12,628 nucleotides of DNA, from NCBI GenBank assembly GCA_023434825.1, contig JAEYSH010000082.1:1-12628 (forward strand). The letters are read 5' to 3'. Of the stretch, positions 1-6,919 are shown piece by piece. The stretch's first letter is position 1. Each line of letters begins with the position of its first letter. Under the pieces are notes generated by a model. That model was given only the letters and a program-made list of their open reading frames with translations, made no database searches and was not told where the DNA came from. This stretch comes from Methanobacteriota archaeon. GTDB lineage: Archaea > Methanobacteriota > Methanobacteria > Methanobacteriales > Methanobacteriaceae. Both the position numbers and the translations under genes were made by a program.

Positions 1-1
1 C

Positions 2-742
2 CCAGAAGATGTAAAAGAAGTTCTTCCAAAGACAACTGTAAATATACTTGAAAAGGAAATTAAAAATGGAAATATTCCCGGCAAAAGAGATATTGAAACT
101 ATTACCAAAAGATTAAACACATATTCAAGACCTAATTTAATTAATATCGCCCATTTAAACGCAGATGCAGTCGATGCAATAGTTCAAGGCAGGAGATATC
201 GAAATGAAGATCAAGCATGGGCTTCATTAAGAATGGCAGGATACGGTCCTGTTCTTACAAGACTTGCAATTAGTTCAGTTGAGCAGGATGTAACGAAAAA
301 AGAAGTTTTTGAGCTTATTAAGTCTTATCAAAGAGAGGGAATAATTCCGCCAGATCAGACAGTTGAAAGTGTAATTGAAAGAGCATGGTTTGTGGCATCA
401 AAAGTTGAAAAAGGAATGAAAACTTCCGAAGCTCATGAAATGTTCAGGAAAGGTAAAAGAGGAGATAAACCTCCTTCTTCTATTGATGGAGGAATGCATC
501 TTAGAAGTTTTGAAGTTGAAGATCTCGAAGATGGAATGGATGCTCCACTTTATGTTGACAAAAATGGAAAATTACGCTGCCAGATACGCACTGAAACCCG
601 TAAAATAAAAAGTCCGCTTAAATTACCGGCTAAACACGTCACATATTTGCGTCTTTTAATAGATTCCCAATTTATACCAATTAAAGCAAAAATTGTAGAA
701 AAAAAGGAAGGTACAAGAGTTAGAATATCCATTGATGAGTAA
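2..742 (+). CDS. 3' part of an unrecognised soluble protein (5' end outside window)
   Basis: The reading frame is open from the left edge (first full codon at base 2) to TAA at 740-742, so 246 C-terminal residues are visible. The Met codon at 233 is internal, because coding-like sequence continues upstream of it. I do not recognise the family. The visible part is hydrophilic, with no signal peptide or membrane helix. It begins with mixed charged, probably helical sequence (about the first 150 residues), followed by a Lys/Arg-rich linker (RKGKRGDKPPSS). The end looks beta-rich: a 'plain' basic segment (KIKSPLKLPAKHVTYLR) and then alternating hydrophobic and charged residues up to RISIDE. It contains no cysteines apart from one in the C-terminal third (LRCQIR). 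It converges on the phosphatase gene with a one-base gap, leaving no room for a separate terminator. A cytoplasmic archaeal conserved protein is the safest description; the function is unknown. Confidence 0.8.
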   Translation, partial: PEDVKEVLPKTTVNILEKEIKNGNIPGKRDIETITKRLNTYSRPNLINIAHLNADAVDAIVQGRRYRNEDQAWASLRMAGYGPVLTRLAISSVEQDVTKKEVFELIKSYQREGIIPPDQTVESVIERAWFVASKVEKGMKTSEAHEMFRKGKRGDKPPSSIDGGMHLRSFEVEDLEDGMDAPLYVDKNGKLRCQIRTETRKIKSPLKLPAKHVTYLRLLIDSQFIPIKAKIVEKKEGTRVRISIDE

Positions 743-743
743 A

Positions 744-1544
744 TTAACAATCATTAAGCCATTTAAAAAATTTGTAAACTTCATTCACATTATTTACATA
801 AAAATCAGCGCTATCTTTAACATAATCTGGGGTTTCCTTTGAATTAACAACTACAGTCAATGATTCAACTTTCTTTTGATTTTTTAACTCATTTAATTTA
901 ATAAATGCGTCAGAATCAGTTATATCATCCCCCAGATAGATGATTTTTTTGACATTATTATTTGAAATAAATTTTTGAAGTATTGTGCCCTTATCATGCC
1001 CCACTGGAGGTCTTATTTCAATAACTTTACGGCCTTCAGCAATTTTAAGCGATTTAGATTCTTCCATACTTCTAATGGTTTTTAGAGCTTTTTTTCTAAT
1101 TTCTTCTCCATTTTCGCACAATCTGTAATGAACCGTGAAGCTCAATTTTTTATCCTGGAATAAAATACAGTTATATTCTTTTAATTCCTTTTTAATGTTT
1201 CCTGCAAGGTTTTTAATTAAAGGAATATATTCATTAACTTCAGGATCAACTGTTATTTTTCCATTTTTATACTGTTCAAGGCCATGATTCCCAATGTAAA
1301 CAAGTTTATCAGACCCCATCATATCCATAGCATTTTTCACGCTCCTACCAGTCATTACTCCAGTGAATCTAAATTTATTTCCCATTATTTCAAGTATATT
1401 TTTTATTTCTGGAGCTACTACTGCATCCATTGGCTTTGGAACAATTTCACTGATTGTTCCATCAATATCCGTGATTATTGAAGTATTATAATCGTTTTTA
1501 AATCTTTTTAGATCATTTAGTTTATCAAAAAGATATTGCGGCAA
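744..1544 (-). CDS. otsB: Trehalose-phosphatase-like HAD hydrolase (OtsB family)
   Basis: This is predicted to be a cytoplasmic HAD phosphatase of the trehalose-6-phosphate phosphatase family, which releases trehalose and phosphate. The 266-residue length is normal. HAD motif I is TDIDGT, with nucleophile D26 and acid D28. Motif II is around TGRS (65-68). The family signature GNHGLE is at 85-90, the motif III lysine lies in GHDKGT (K185), and motif IV is GDDITDSDAF (205-214). The start is TTG (1542-1544): an in-frame TGA lies 9 bases upstream, the next Met (residue 39) would remove motif I, and a GGAGAG ribosome site lies just upstream. No synthase (otsA) is present in the window, so the physiological substrate is uncertain. 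Related HAD enzymes act on mannosyl- or glucosyl-3-phosphoglycerate, and the substrate could be another sugar phosphate. The family assignment is firm; the exact substrate is not. Confidence 0.85.
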   Translation of the reverse strand: MPQYLFDKLNDLKRFKNDYNTSIITDIDGTISEIVPKPMDAVVAPEIKNILEIMGNKFRFTGVMTGRSVKNAMDMMGSDKLVYIGNHGLEQYKNGKITVDPEVNEYIPLIKNLAGNIKKELKEYNCILFQDKKLSFTVHYRLCENGEEIRKKALKTIRSMEESKSLKIAEGRKVIEIRPPVGHDKGTILQKFISNNNVKKIIYLGDDITDSDAFIKLNELKNQKKVESLTVVVNSKETPDYVKDSADFYVNNVNEVYKFFKWLNDC

Positions 1545-1574
1545 GTTTATTCAACTCTCCTTTTTACTGGTTAT

Positions 1575-1604
1575 CATTTTTTATATTAATAATATTAATT
1601 AGAC
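1575..1604 (-). promoter_or_regulatory. Possible TATA-type promoter for the phosphatase gene
   Basis: Read on the - strand, the AT-only stretch with TAATATAAAA about 35-45 bases upstream of the TTG start resembles an archaeal TATA box. It is assigned from position and composition only; the surrounding spacer is AT-rich throughout, so the exact box is uncertain. Confidence 0.3.
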
Positions 1605-1663
1605 CTTAAAAATATTTACAGTTTTCCATATTAAAGAAAAAGCCTGGAATATAAGTAAATTTG

Positions 1664-1686
1664 AAATAATTATATATAATATAAAA
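1664..1686 (+). promoter_or_regulatory. Probable TATA promoter of the kinase-hydrolase unit
   Basis: A purine-rich GAAATAA followed by TTATATATAAT lies 55-70 bases before the kinase start. This matches the archaeal BRE-plus-TATA arrangement and would place transcription start near 1700, giving a leader of roughly 35 bases that carries the GGAGG ribosome site at 1728-1732. No other box in the 192-base spacer is as good. Confidence 0.45.
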
Positions 1687-1736
1687 TCAATTCATTATTA
1701 GATTAAAATTCATTTTAATTTTAACATGGAGGAAGC

Positions 1737-3659
1737 ATGAAATCCTTAAATGATAAAATAAAAAATGGAAAAATGCTTGAAGATATTTTTAATAATACGC
1801 ATTTTTTAATGGCTTACCTGGACACCGATTTTAATTTTATTAAAGTAAACAGAGCTTACGCCGAAAAACATGAAAAAGATATTGATTTTTTTGTTGGAAA
1901 AAACCACTTTGAGTTATATCCTGGAGGAAATACATCAATTTTTAAAGATGTAATAGAAACAGGTGAACCGTATTTTGCATATTCTAAACCACTTGATCAT
2001 CCAGTACTGGGCATTAGTTACTGGGATTGGGCAATACAACCCGTTATAGATTCAAATGGAAACATTGATGCAATACTATTAAGCCTCACAGACGTTACAG
2101 AATATAAACGTAATGAAGAGGAAATTGAAAACACCAAAGGTAACTTCATCGATGAAATGGTTGAAAAACGAGTTTCGGAAATCATAGGGGAAAATGAGAT
2201 AATTCAAGAATCTGAAACGAATATGGAAAATGAATTAATTGAATTAAAGGAAAAAATCGAAGAACTGGAAAAAACCAATGAAATTCTTAAAGCAGAAATA
2301 GAATCGCAAAGTGAAAACGAAGATTTACAATTTGAATCATTTGATAAACAAATTAAAGAGCTTAAAACCGCGAATGAAAGTTTTAAAGAAATTATTGAAG
2401 AAAAAAATCCAGAAATAGATGAATTGAAAAAAAAGATAGAAGAGCTAAAAAATTCCAAAAAGAGTTCAGAAGATGTTCTTTCTGAGAAATTATCTGAAAT
2501 AAATGATTTAAATCAACGTATTACCGAATTAGAAGATGATGCAAGTCTAAAAGAGGAAATAATTTCAAAAAGAGAAATAGAAATTGAAAAATTAAATGAA
2601 GAAATTATTGAACTAGAAAAAAAAGATACTTCCATTAATGATCTAATTAACAACAAAGATTTAGAAATTGAAGAAATTACTGAAAAAATTGATAATTTGC
2701 GAAATGCTCTTTTAAATTCAAAAGAAACAATCTCTGATAATAAACTGGACATTAAAAAATTGAATGATGAAATAAAGGAACTAAAATCACTTCAAGAAGA
2801 TTCTAATGAGATTATTTCTACCGAAATGCAGGAAATAAAGAAATTAAATGAAAAGATCAACGAAAAACAGCAGATTATTAATGAACTTACAAAAAGAAAT
2901 GAAATTTTAAATTCCCAATTAGAAGATAAAGAAAATGACGAAGAACTTCTCATACAAATGGATGAATTAATAAAAGCAAACGAAGAACTTGAAAAATTTG
3001 CAGAAAGCGCTGCAAACGAATTACAAGAGCCTTTAAGAGCTATAAGAAGCTTTAATAATATTTTAGCGAAACGTTATAGAGGTAAACTTGATAAAGACGC
3101 AGATGAATTTATAGACTACGCCTTAGATGCAGTTGAAAGGCTAAATAATAAAATCATAGGCCTTTTAGAATATTCAAGAATAGAATCTCGGGGAAAGGAA
3201 TTCAAACTAACCGAAACTGAAGAACTTCTTGATTATGCCATGTCTAATCTTAATGCATCTTTAGAAGGAAATAGGGCTGAAATCACCCGTGACGATCTCC
3301 CTAAAATAACCGCAGATTCTGGCCAGATTCTACTGCTTTTCGGAAACCTTCTGAAAAATTCAGTTCAATATAAAAATCCAAACGATAAAACACGAATCCA
3401 CGTTTCAGCATATTTAGATGAAGAAAATAGTGAATACATATTTTCAGTTGCAGATAATAGTATCGGTATTGAAGAAAAAGATCAACAAAAAATCTTTGAA
3501 ATATTTAAAAAGTTAAACCCAGAATCTTCAGGAATAGGTATTGGTCTTCCAATTTGTAAAAAAATAGTAGAACGTCACGGTGGTCGTATTTGGGTCGAAT
3601 CTGAGCCGGAAATAGGTTCTAAGTTCTTCTTTACAATTCCCGTTCTTGAAGAACTATAA
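1737..3659 (+). CDS. PAS-coiled-coil histidine-kinase-like protein lacking the phospho-acceptor His
   Basis: This is a 640-residue soluble sensor-like protein with no membrane helices. Residues 13-124 form a PAS domain (LDTDFNFIKVNRAYAE, ending DVTEYKR). Residues about 125-420 form one long acidic/basic coiled coil. Residues about 418-483 match the HisKA dimerisation helices. Residues about 525-638 form a HATPase_c domain. In the H-box, where relatives read SHDLQEP, this protein reads ANELQEP: the His position is N427 (codon AAC, 3015-3017). The ATPase keeps N-box N541, the F-box (IFEIFKKL) and G2 box GIGIGLPICKKIVE, but its G1 box is DNSIGI (first Gly replaced by S575). It therefore probably binds nucleotide but cannot autophosphorylate in the usual way. 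The ATG at 1737 follows GGAGG with a 4-base spacer. The secreted hydrolase follows after 29 bases, so co-transcription is likely. There is no response regulator in the window. Confidence 0.9.
   Translation: MKSLNDKIKNGKMLEDIFNNTHFLMAYLDTDFNFIKVNRAYAEKHEKDIDFFVGKNHFELYPGGNTSIFKDVIETGEPYFAYSKPLDHPVLGISYWDWAIQPVIDSNGNIDAILLSLTDVTEYKRNEEEIENTKGNFIDEMVEKRVSEIIGENEIIQESETNMENELIELKEKIEELEKTNEILKAEIESQSENEDLQFESFDKQIKELKTANESFKEIIEEKNPEIDELKKKIEELKNSKKSSEDVLSEKLSEINDLNQRITELEDDASLKEEIISKREIEIEKLNEEIIELEKKDTSINDLINNKDLEIEEITEKIDNLRNALLNSKETISDNKLDIKKLNDEIKELKSLQEDSNEIISTEMQEIKKLNEKINEKQQIINELTKRNEILNSQLEDKENDEELLIQMDELIKANEELEKFAESAANELQEPLRAIRSFNNILAKRYRGKLDKDADEFIDYALDAVERLNNKIIGLLEYSRIESRGKEFKLTETEELLDYAMSNLNASLEGNRAEITRDDLPKITADSGQILLLFGNLLKNSVQYKNPNDKTRIHVSAYLDEENSEYIFSVADNSIGIEEKDQQKIFEIFKKLNPESSGIGIGLPICKKIVERHGGRIWVESEPEIGSKFFFTIPVLEEL
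2328..2915 (+). repeat. Seven 28-residue (84-base) repeats in the kinase coiled coil
   Basis: Residues 198-393 of the kinase-like protein divide into seven consecutive units of exactly 28 residues, beginning at 198, 226, 254, 282, 310, 338 and 366. Each is four heptads. The clearest phase marker is the unit opening, [E/D]-I-x-x-L-[N/K]-x-x-I-x-E-L, as in EIEKLNEEIIEL and DIKKLNDEIKEL. The first unit is the most diverged. An eighth, related opening at 166 is out of phase by four residues. The DNA copies have diverged, so this is an old amplification or a selected coiled-coil period. Confidence 0.7.
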
Positions 3660-3688
3660 TTCAATTAATATTTTGGATTTAGAGGTAT

Positions 3689-4684
3689 ATGATGAATAAA
3701 TTATATTACTTCTTGCCCCTTATTTTATTCTTTTTAATTTTAATTTCCATACCAAATAGCTTTGGAATTCCATATGCGCCGCAGCAACCTCCTAATGGGC
3801 CTGGAAGTTCTGTATACGCATCAAATGGAGTAATAAAAACTACATATGGTCAGGGGGCTAATCAGTTCTGGATTTATGAGCCAAGTGATCCTAAACTATT
3901 AAAAGCACCAGTAATTGTTTTTAACCACGGATGGGCTGCGACAAATCCAATAGTTTACGAGGCATGGATCTATCACATAGTTAAAAAAGGAAATATAGTC
4001 ATTTATCCCCGTTATCAGGAAAATATATTCACAAAATCCGATAATTTTACTCCAAATGCCATTAGATCTATTAAAGAAGCTATTTCAATTTTAAATTCCT
4101 CTGATCATGTTAAACCTGATCTTTCCCGGTTTGCAATTGTTGGACATTCTGTTGGAGGGATAATAAGCATAAATATGGCTGCCTTAGCGGAACAAGAAAA
4201 TTTACCGGAACCAAAAGCAGTTTTTTGCGTTGAACCTGGTATATACAGATCTCAAGAAAATCCAGAGGGTCCAGTTCTTGAAAATCTGAAAAATGTGCCA
4301 GCTAATACATTATTAATCTCATTAGTAGGCGATAAGGATAGTGTTGTAGGTAACAAAACCGCAGAGAGAATTTTCAATGAAACTACTTCAATTCCGGCGA
4401 AAAATAAAAATTACGTAGTATTAGTTACAGATACAAGAGGAATTCCCCATTTAACAGCTGATCACCTTGCTCCATTAGCATTATTGAAAAGTGAATACCT
4501 CAACATATTTGTTAACAGTTTAGACTACTATGGGACATGGAAATTATTTGATGGACTTTATGATTCTGCTTTTTATAATAAAAATAGAGAATATGCCCTT
4601 GGAAATACAACAGAACAAAGATATATGGGAAAATGGAGCGATGGAATACCTGTAAAAGAATTAATAATATTAGATAATCCCTAA
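3689..4684 (+). CDS. Secreted alpha/beta hydrolase (dienelactone hydrolase/lipase-like)
   Basis: This is a 331-residue predicted exported hydrolase. Residues 1-26 are a signal peptide or anchor: a short basic start, a hydrophobic core of about 17 residues, then NSFG. The oxyanion-hole segment is FNHGWAATN (H80-G81). The nucleophile elbow is GHSVGG with S154, the acid is probably D217 in VGDKDSVVG, and the catalytic His is H254 or H259 in IPHLTADH. This order is typical of alpha/beta hydrolases of the dienelactone-hydrolase, chlorophyllase and polyester-hydrolase type; the substrate cannot be told. Two ATGs are adjacent (3689 and 3692). The ribosome site AGAGGT at 3681-3686 is better spaced for the second, so the mature start may be one residue shorter. 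It lies 29 bases after the kinase-like gene and probably shares its transcript. It ends 3 bases from the convergent dehydrogenase gene. Confidence 0.85.
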   Translation: MMNKLYYFLPLILFFLILISIPNSFGIPYAPQQPPNGPGSSVYASNGVIKTTYGQGANQFWIYEPSDPKLLKAPVIVFNHGWAATNPIVYEAWIYHIVKKGNIVIYPRYQENIFTKSDNFTPNAIRSIKEAISILNSSDHVKPDLSRFAIVGHSVGGIISINMAALAEQENLPEPKAVFCVEPGIYRSQENPEGPVLENLKNVPANTLLISLVGDKDSVVGNKTAERIFNETTSIPAKNKNYVVLVTDTRGIPHLTADHLAPLALLKSEYLNIFVNSLDYYGTWKLFDGLYDSAFYNKNREYALGNTTEQRYMGKWSDGIPVKELIILDNP

Positions 4685-4687
4685 ACC

Positions 4688-5515
4688 CTATTTCTTTTTT
4701 TCAATTAAATTAAATATTTCAGCATAAGTTTCTGGTCGTTTATCAAAATCTCCTAAATTCTGATGAAGTTCTTTAAAAAAATCCTGTGCAGCTTTACTCA
4801 TTTTAGGATCTTCGCTTTCAGAGAGGATTTCTATAACTTCCCCCATCTCTTCATAACGCCTTTTAGAATGGAATGCGCTGCTAATGATTCTTGATACTGC
4901 AGAATCTCTAAAACCTTCTCCTTCAGTTTCTGAAATATATTTAAGTACCTCTTTATCAATTCCCATTTCATAAGCAGGATAAAGAGTTTCAAAAAGCAGT
5001 GCTGAAAGTCCCTTAGTAAATGAACTTCTTAACATTTTTAAAGCTGATGCCTGCCCAGTTTCAGATCCAATTACAGTTATATTCATTCCATAATCATTTA
5101 ATTTAGCAAATTCATCTGCAAATGGGCCAGATGCAATTATAGGGGCATTTAAACCATTCCTAATAGTCCCAATAATAGATGCATCAACTGTTTTCATGTT
5201 TTTAATAAAAGAAAGCGCTTTTTTAGCAGTTGTAGGTGAAATATTGTTTATATCAATATAAACACCGTTTACGAATTCTCCTACTTCTTGAGCGGTTTTA
5301 ATAGCTGATGCTGGAGTTACAGCAGAAATTATAAAATCAGAAGTCTCTGCAATTTCCCTATTATTTTGGCATAAAATTAAATCCATTTCACTGGCTCTTT
5401 TTTGTGTTTTAGAGCTCCTACCTTCAATACATACCCTCACTTCAACATTATTAGTTAAAAGGCCTGCAGATAAGGTTGATGCTACTTCTCCAAATCCAAT
5501 AAATCCCACTTTCAT
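4688..5515 (-). CDS. NAD(P)-dependent beta-hydroxyacid dehydrogenase-like protein (DUF1932 type)
   Basis: This is a 275-residue cytoplasmic oxidoreductase. It has an N-terminal Rossmann fold (VGFIGFGEVA; Gly at 7 and 9, Ala 12) and a C-terminal helical domain of the DUF1932 type (GQASALKMLRSSFTKG through about residue 255). K160 occupies the position of the conserved catalytic lysine of 6-phosphogluconate and 3-hydroxyisobutyrate dehydrogenases. The family substrate-binding motif DAPVSGG is replaced by DASIIGT (111-117), as expected for a divergent branch. GRSSK after the second strand (32-36) suggests NADP(H) preference, which is an inference. Its substrate is unknown, and it should not be called a true 6-phosphogluconate dehydrogenase. 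It is the third gene of the thioredoxin-ccdA operon: its ATG lies 17 bases after the ccdA stop, with GGTG five bases upstream. Confidence 0.8.
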   Translation of the reverse strand: MKVGFIGFGEVASTLSAGLLTNNVEVRVCIEGRSSKTQKRASEMDLILCQNNREIAETSDFIISAVTPASAIKTAQEVGEFVNGVYIDINNISPTTAKKALSFIKNMKTVDASIIGTIRNGLNAPIIASGPFADEFAKLNDYGMNITVIGSETGQASALKMLRSSFTKGLSALLFETLYPAYEMGIDKEVLKYISETEGEGFRDSAVSRIISSAFHSKRRYEEMGEVIEILSESEDPKMSKAAQDFFKELHQNLGDFDKRPETYAEIFNLIEKKK

Positions 5516-5532
5516 AAAAACACCTATTAGTT

Positions 5533-6144
5533 TTATATTAACAATAAAAGCATATATATTCCTGCAATTAATATAATAACTCCTGAAAATATCCTAATAT
5601 AATTCGAATACTTAATTAACCTCTCCAAATTAATTTTAGATGCTCCCAAAGCAATTATAAATATTGTAAGTGAAAATCCTACGGCAAATAATATTAAATT
5701 AATGGTACTGTAAATTAAATCACCCGAAGAAGCATTGTATGCAATTATAGCTATCAAATAAGATCCATAACAGGGAGACCATGCAAGTGAAGTTAAAAAT
5801 CCCATTAAAAATGATTCAATATTCTTATCTTTATATTTTACAGGTTTATATGTAAAATTTAACGCTTTTTTGTTTAAAATGAAGTAAATACCAATTAATA
5901 TTATAATTACTGCCGCTAAAATTCTGAAATAATAAAGATAAGCATTAACTGATGCTGTAAAAACTGCTGTTAAAAAAATGATTACTGTAAAAACTAAAAA
6001 AAATCCAAGCACAAATGATATAATTTGAGGTGTTTTTTTCTCCATTAAGGAATATCCAACGACGATAGGGATTAATGGAAGTACACATGGAGATAAAACA
6101 GATGCAACGCCGGCAAAAAATGAAATTATGGGGCCAATATCCAT
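5533..6144 (-). CDS. ccdA: CcdA-type thiol-disulfide membrane electron carrier
   Basis: This is a 203-residue integral membrane protein with six hydrophobic segments (about 5-30, 40-62, 70-90, 112-136, 146-168, 182-202), matching the CcdA/DsbD transmembrane family. Each half has the family's proline-flanked cysteine: C20 in SPCVLPLIP and C125 in WSPCYGSYL. This pair carries electrons from cytoplasmic thioredoxin to an extracytoplasmic partner. The partner is probably the gene immediately upstream, a membrane-anchored thioredoxin (18-base gap), so the two genes form a split DsbD. A good ribosome site (AAAGGAG, 7 bases before ATG) supports the start. In bacteria CcdA serves cytochrome c maturation. 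Nothing in the window suggests c-type cytochromes, so a general extracytoplasmic thiol-reducing role is more likely here. Confidence 0.9.
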   Translation of the reverse strand: MDIGPIISFFAGVASVLSPCVLPLIPIVVGYSLMEKKTPQIISFVLGFFLVFTVIIFLTAVFTASVNAYLYYFRILAAVIIILIGIYFILNKKALNFTYKPVKYKDKNIESFLMGFLTSLAWSPCYGSYLIAIIAYNASSGDLIYSTINLILFAVGFSLTIFIIALGASKINLERLIKYSNYIRIFSGVIILIAGIYMLLLLI

Positions 6145-6162
6145 TTTATATCTCCTTTAACC

Positions 6163-6588
6163 TCATATTTCATTTAAAAACGTATCAGCATCACGATATC
6201 CGCTAAATCTTTTTATTTCAATACCATTTGGATTTAAAATAACCATTGTAGGATAACCGTACACTTTATATTCTGATACAATTTGGGGGTTTTTATCTAC
6301 GTCAATTTTTACTGGAATATAATTGGCATTTAATTTTGCAATCACTTCAGGATTTGAATATGTATTCTGTTCCATTAACTTACAGGGACTGCACCATGTT
6401 GCATAAAAATCAATAAAAACCGATTTATTAGTCTTTTTAGCCTCTAATAAAGCTGAATTTAAATCAGTGCGCCACTTAATTTCGGAAATCTGCGTTTCTG
6501 CATTTTTTTGGCTTTGAGAACCCAATATTGCATATGCAGCTATTGCCAAGACAACAATAATTCCTATAATAATTACCGATTTTTGCAT
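6163..6588 (-). CDS. Membrane-anchored extracytoplasmic thioredoxin-like protein
   Basis: This is a 141-residue thioredoxin-fold protein. Residues 4-22 form an uncleaved-looking N-terminal membrane helix (VIIIGIIVVLAIAAYAIL), so the domain faces outside. The active site is WCSPCK (C66, C69) within FYATWCSPC, and the cis-proline is P113 in GYPTMVI. The sequence between them (EQNTYSNPEVIAKLN, VKIDVDKNP) is typical of DsbD C-terminal and thioredoxin_7-type domains. It is the first gene of the operon with ccdA and probably receives electrons from CcdA to reduce disulfides in exported proteins. No clear ribosome site precedes the ATG, so it may be translated from a short or leaderless transcript. 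It is transcribed divergently from the giant surface-protein gene. Confidence 0.9.
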   Translation of the reverse strand: MQKSVIIIGIIVVLAIAAYAILGSQSQKNAETQISEIKWRTDLNSALLEAKKTNKSVFIDFYATWCSPCKLMEQNTYSNPEVIAKLNANYIPVKIDVDKNPQIVSEYKVYGYPTMVILNPNGIEIKRFSGYRDADTFLNEI

Positions 6589-6657
6589 AAATTTACTTTT
6601 CAGTTTCTTATTCTAATAAATTACTAAAAATTGTAATTTTTCTGAAATCTTTTTATT

Positions 6658-6690
6658 TAGTTTAATCTTTAATATATTTTGTTCTTATTT
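6658..6690 (-). promoter_or_regulatory. Possible TATA promoter of the thioredoxin-ccdA operon
   Basis: On the - strand, AAAATATATTAAAG (around 6669-6682) is the best TATA-like sequence upstream of the thioredoxin start. It would give a leader of around 50-60 bases. Other A/T stretches nearer to the ATG could serve a leaderless transcript, so the assignment is tentative. Confidence 0.3.
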
Positions 6691-6772
6691 AATTAAGACT
6701 GATTTTGGCATACTTTTTTATAAAAATAAGTAAAATATTCGAGATTTTTAATTAACTTGCATGTTTTGAGCT

Positions 6773-6792
6773 TTATTTATAATTATAAATAA
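6773..6792. repeat. Perfect 20-bp AT palindrome
   Basis: The left half TTATTTATAA is followed directly by its exact reverse complement, with no loop. It sits in the divergent promoter region, upstream of the likely surface-gene TATA box, where a dimeric repressor or activator could bind. It is pure A/T in an AT-rich spacer, so chance remains possible. Confidence 0.5.
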
Positions 6793-6830
6793 TAGTATTA
6801 CTTTTATATCAAAATATAACACTAATAGAA

Positions 6831-6850
6831 TTAAAAGCGTATATTTATTT
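6831..6850 (+). promoter_or_regulatory. Probable BRE/TATA promoter of the surface-protein gene
   Basis: Purine-rich TTAAAAGCG runs straight into TATATTTAT (about 6840-6848), the usual archaeal BRE-plus-TATA order. Transcription would start near 6870, giving a leader of about 45 bases containing GGAGGTG. A second candidate, CTTTTATATC at 6801-6810, is weaker. Confidence 0.4.
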
Positions 6851-6904
6851 ATTATAATGAACAATATTAAGCATGTAAATTGAATTTTTAAATGAATTGT
6901 AAAA

Positions 6905-6919
6905 GGAGGTGAAAAGATT
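6905..6919 (+). promoter_or_regulatory. Strong ribosome site directing an ATT start
   Basis: GGAGGTG (6905-6911) is a full anti-16S match. It stands five bases before ATT (6917-6919), the first codon of an intact signal-peptide frame. Between the in-frame TGA at 6893 and the GTG at 7055 there is no in-frame ATG, GTG or TTG. The overlapping GTG at 6909 lies inside the ribosome site and stops after seven codons. Confidence 0.6.

Larger units (their letters stand above)
6589..6916. other. Divergent intergenic region, very AT-rich, non-coding
   Basis: These 328 bases between the thioredoxin operon and the surface-protein gene show no convincing gene. The - strand frame across part of it (about 6748-7053) is hydrophobic low-complexity antisense to the signal-peptide region and is not believable. 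The region holds probable promoters for both directions, a perfect 20-bp AT palindrome and the surface-gene ribosome site. Confidence 0.7.

Noticed and set aside
1726..1740. Minimal upstream frame ATG-GAG-GAA-GCA-TGA overlapping the kinase start by ATGA
   Set aside because: The GGAGG within it is the kinase ribosome site, and nothing suitable lies upstream of the first ATG; most likely coincidence.
2204..2752. Ser/Phe-rich - strand frames opposite the kinase coiled coil
   Set aside because: They are the complement of Glu/Lys codons (GAA, AAA giving TTC, TTT); low complexity with no start signals.
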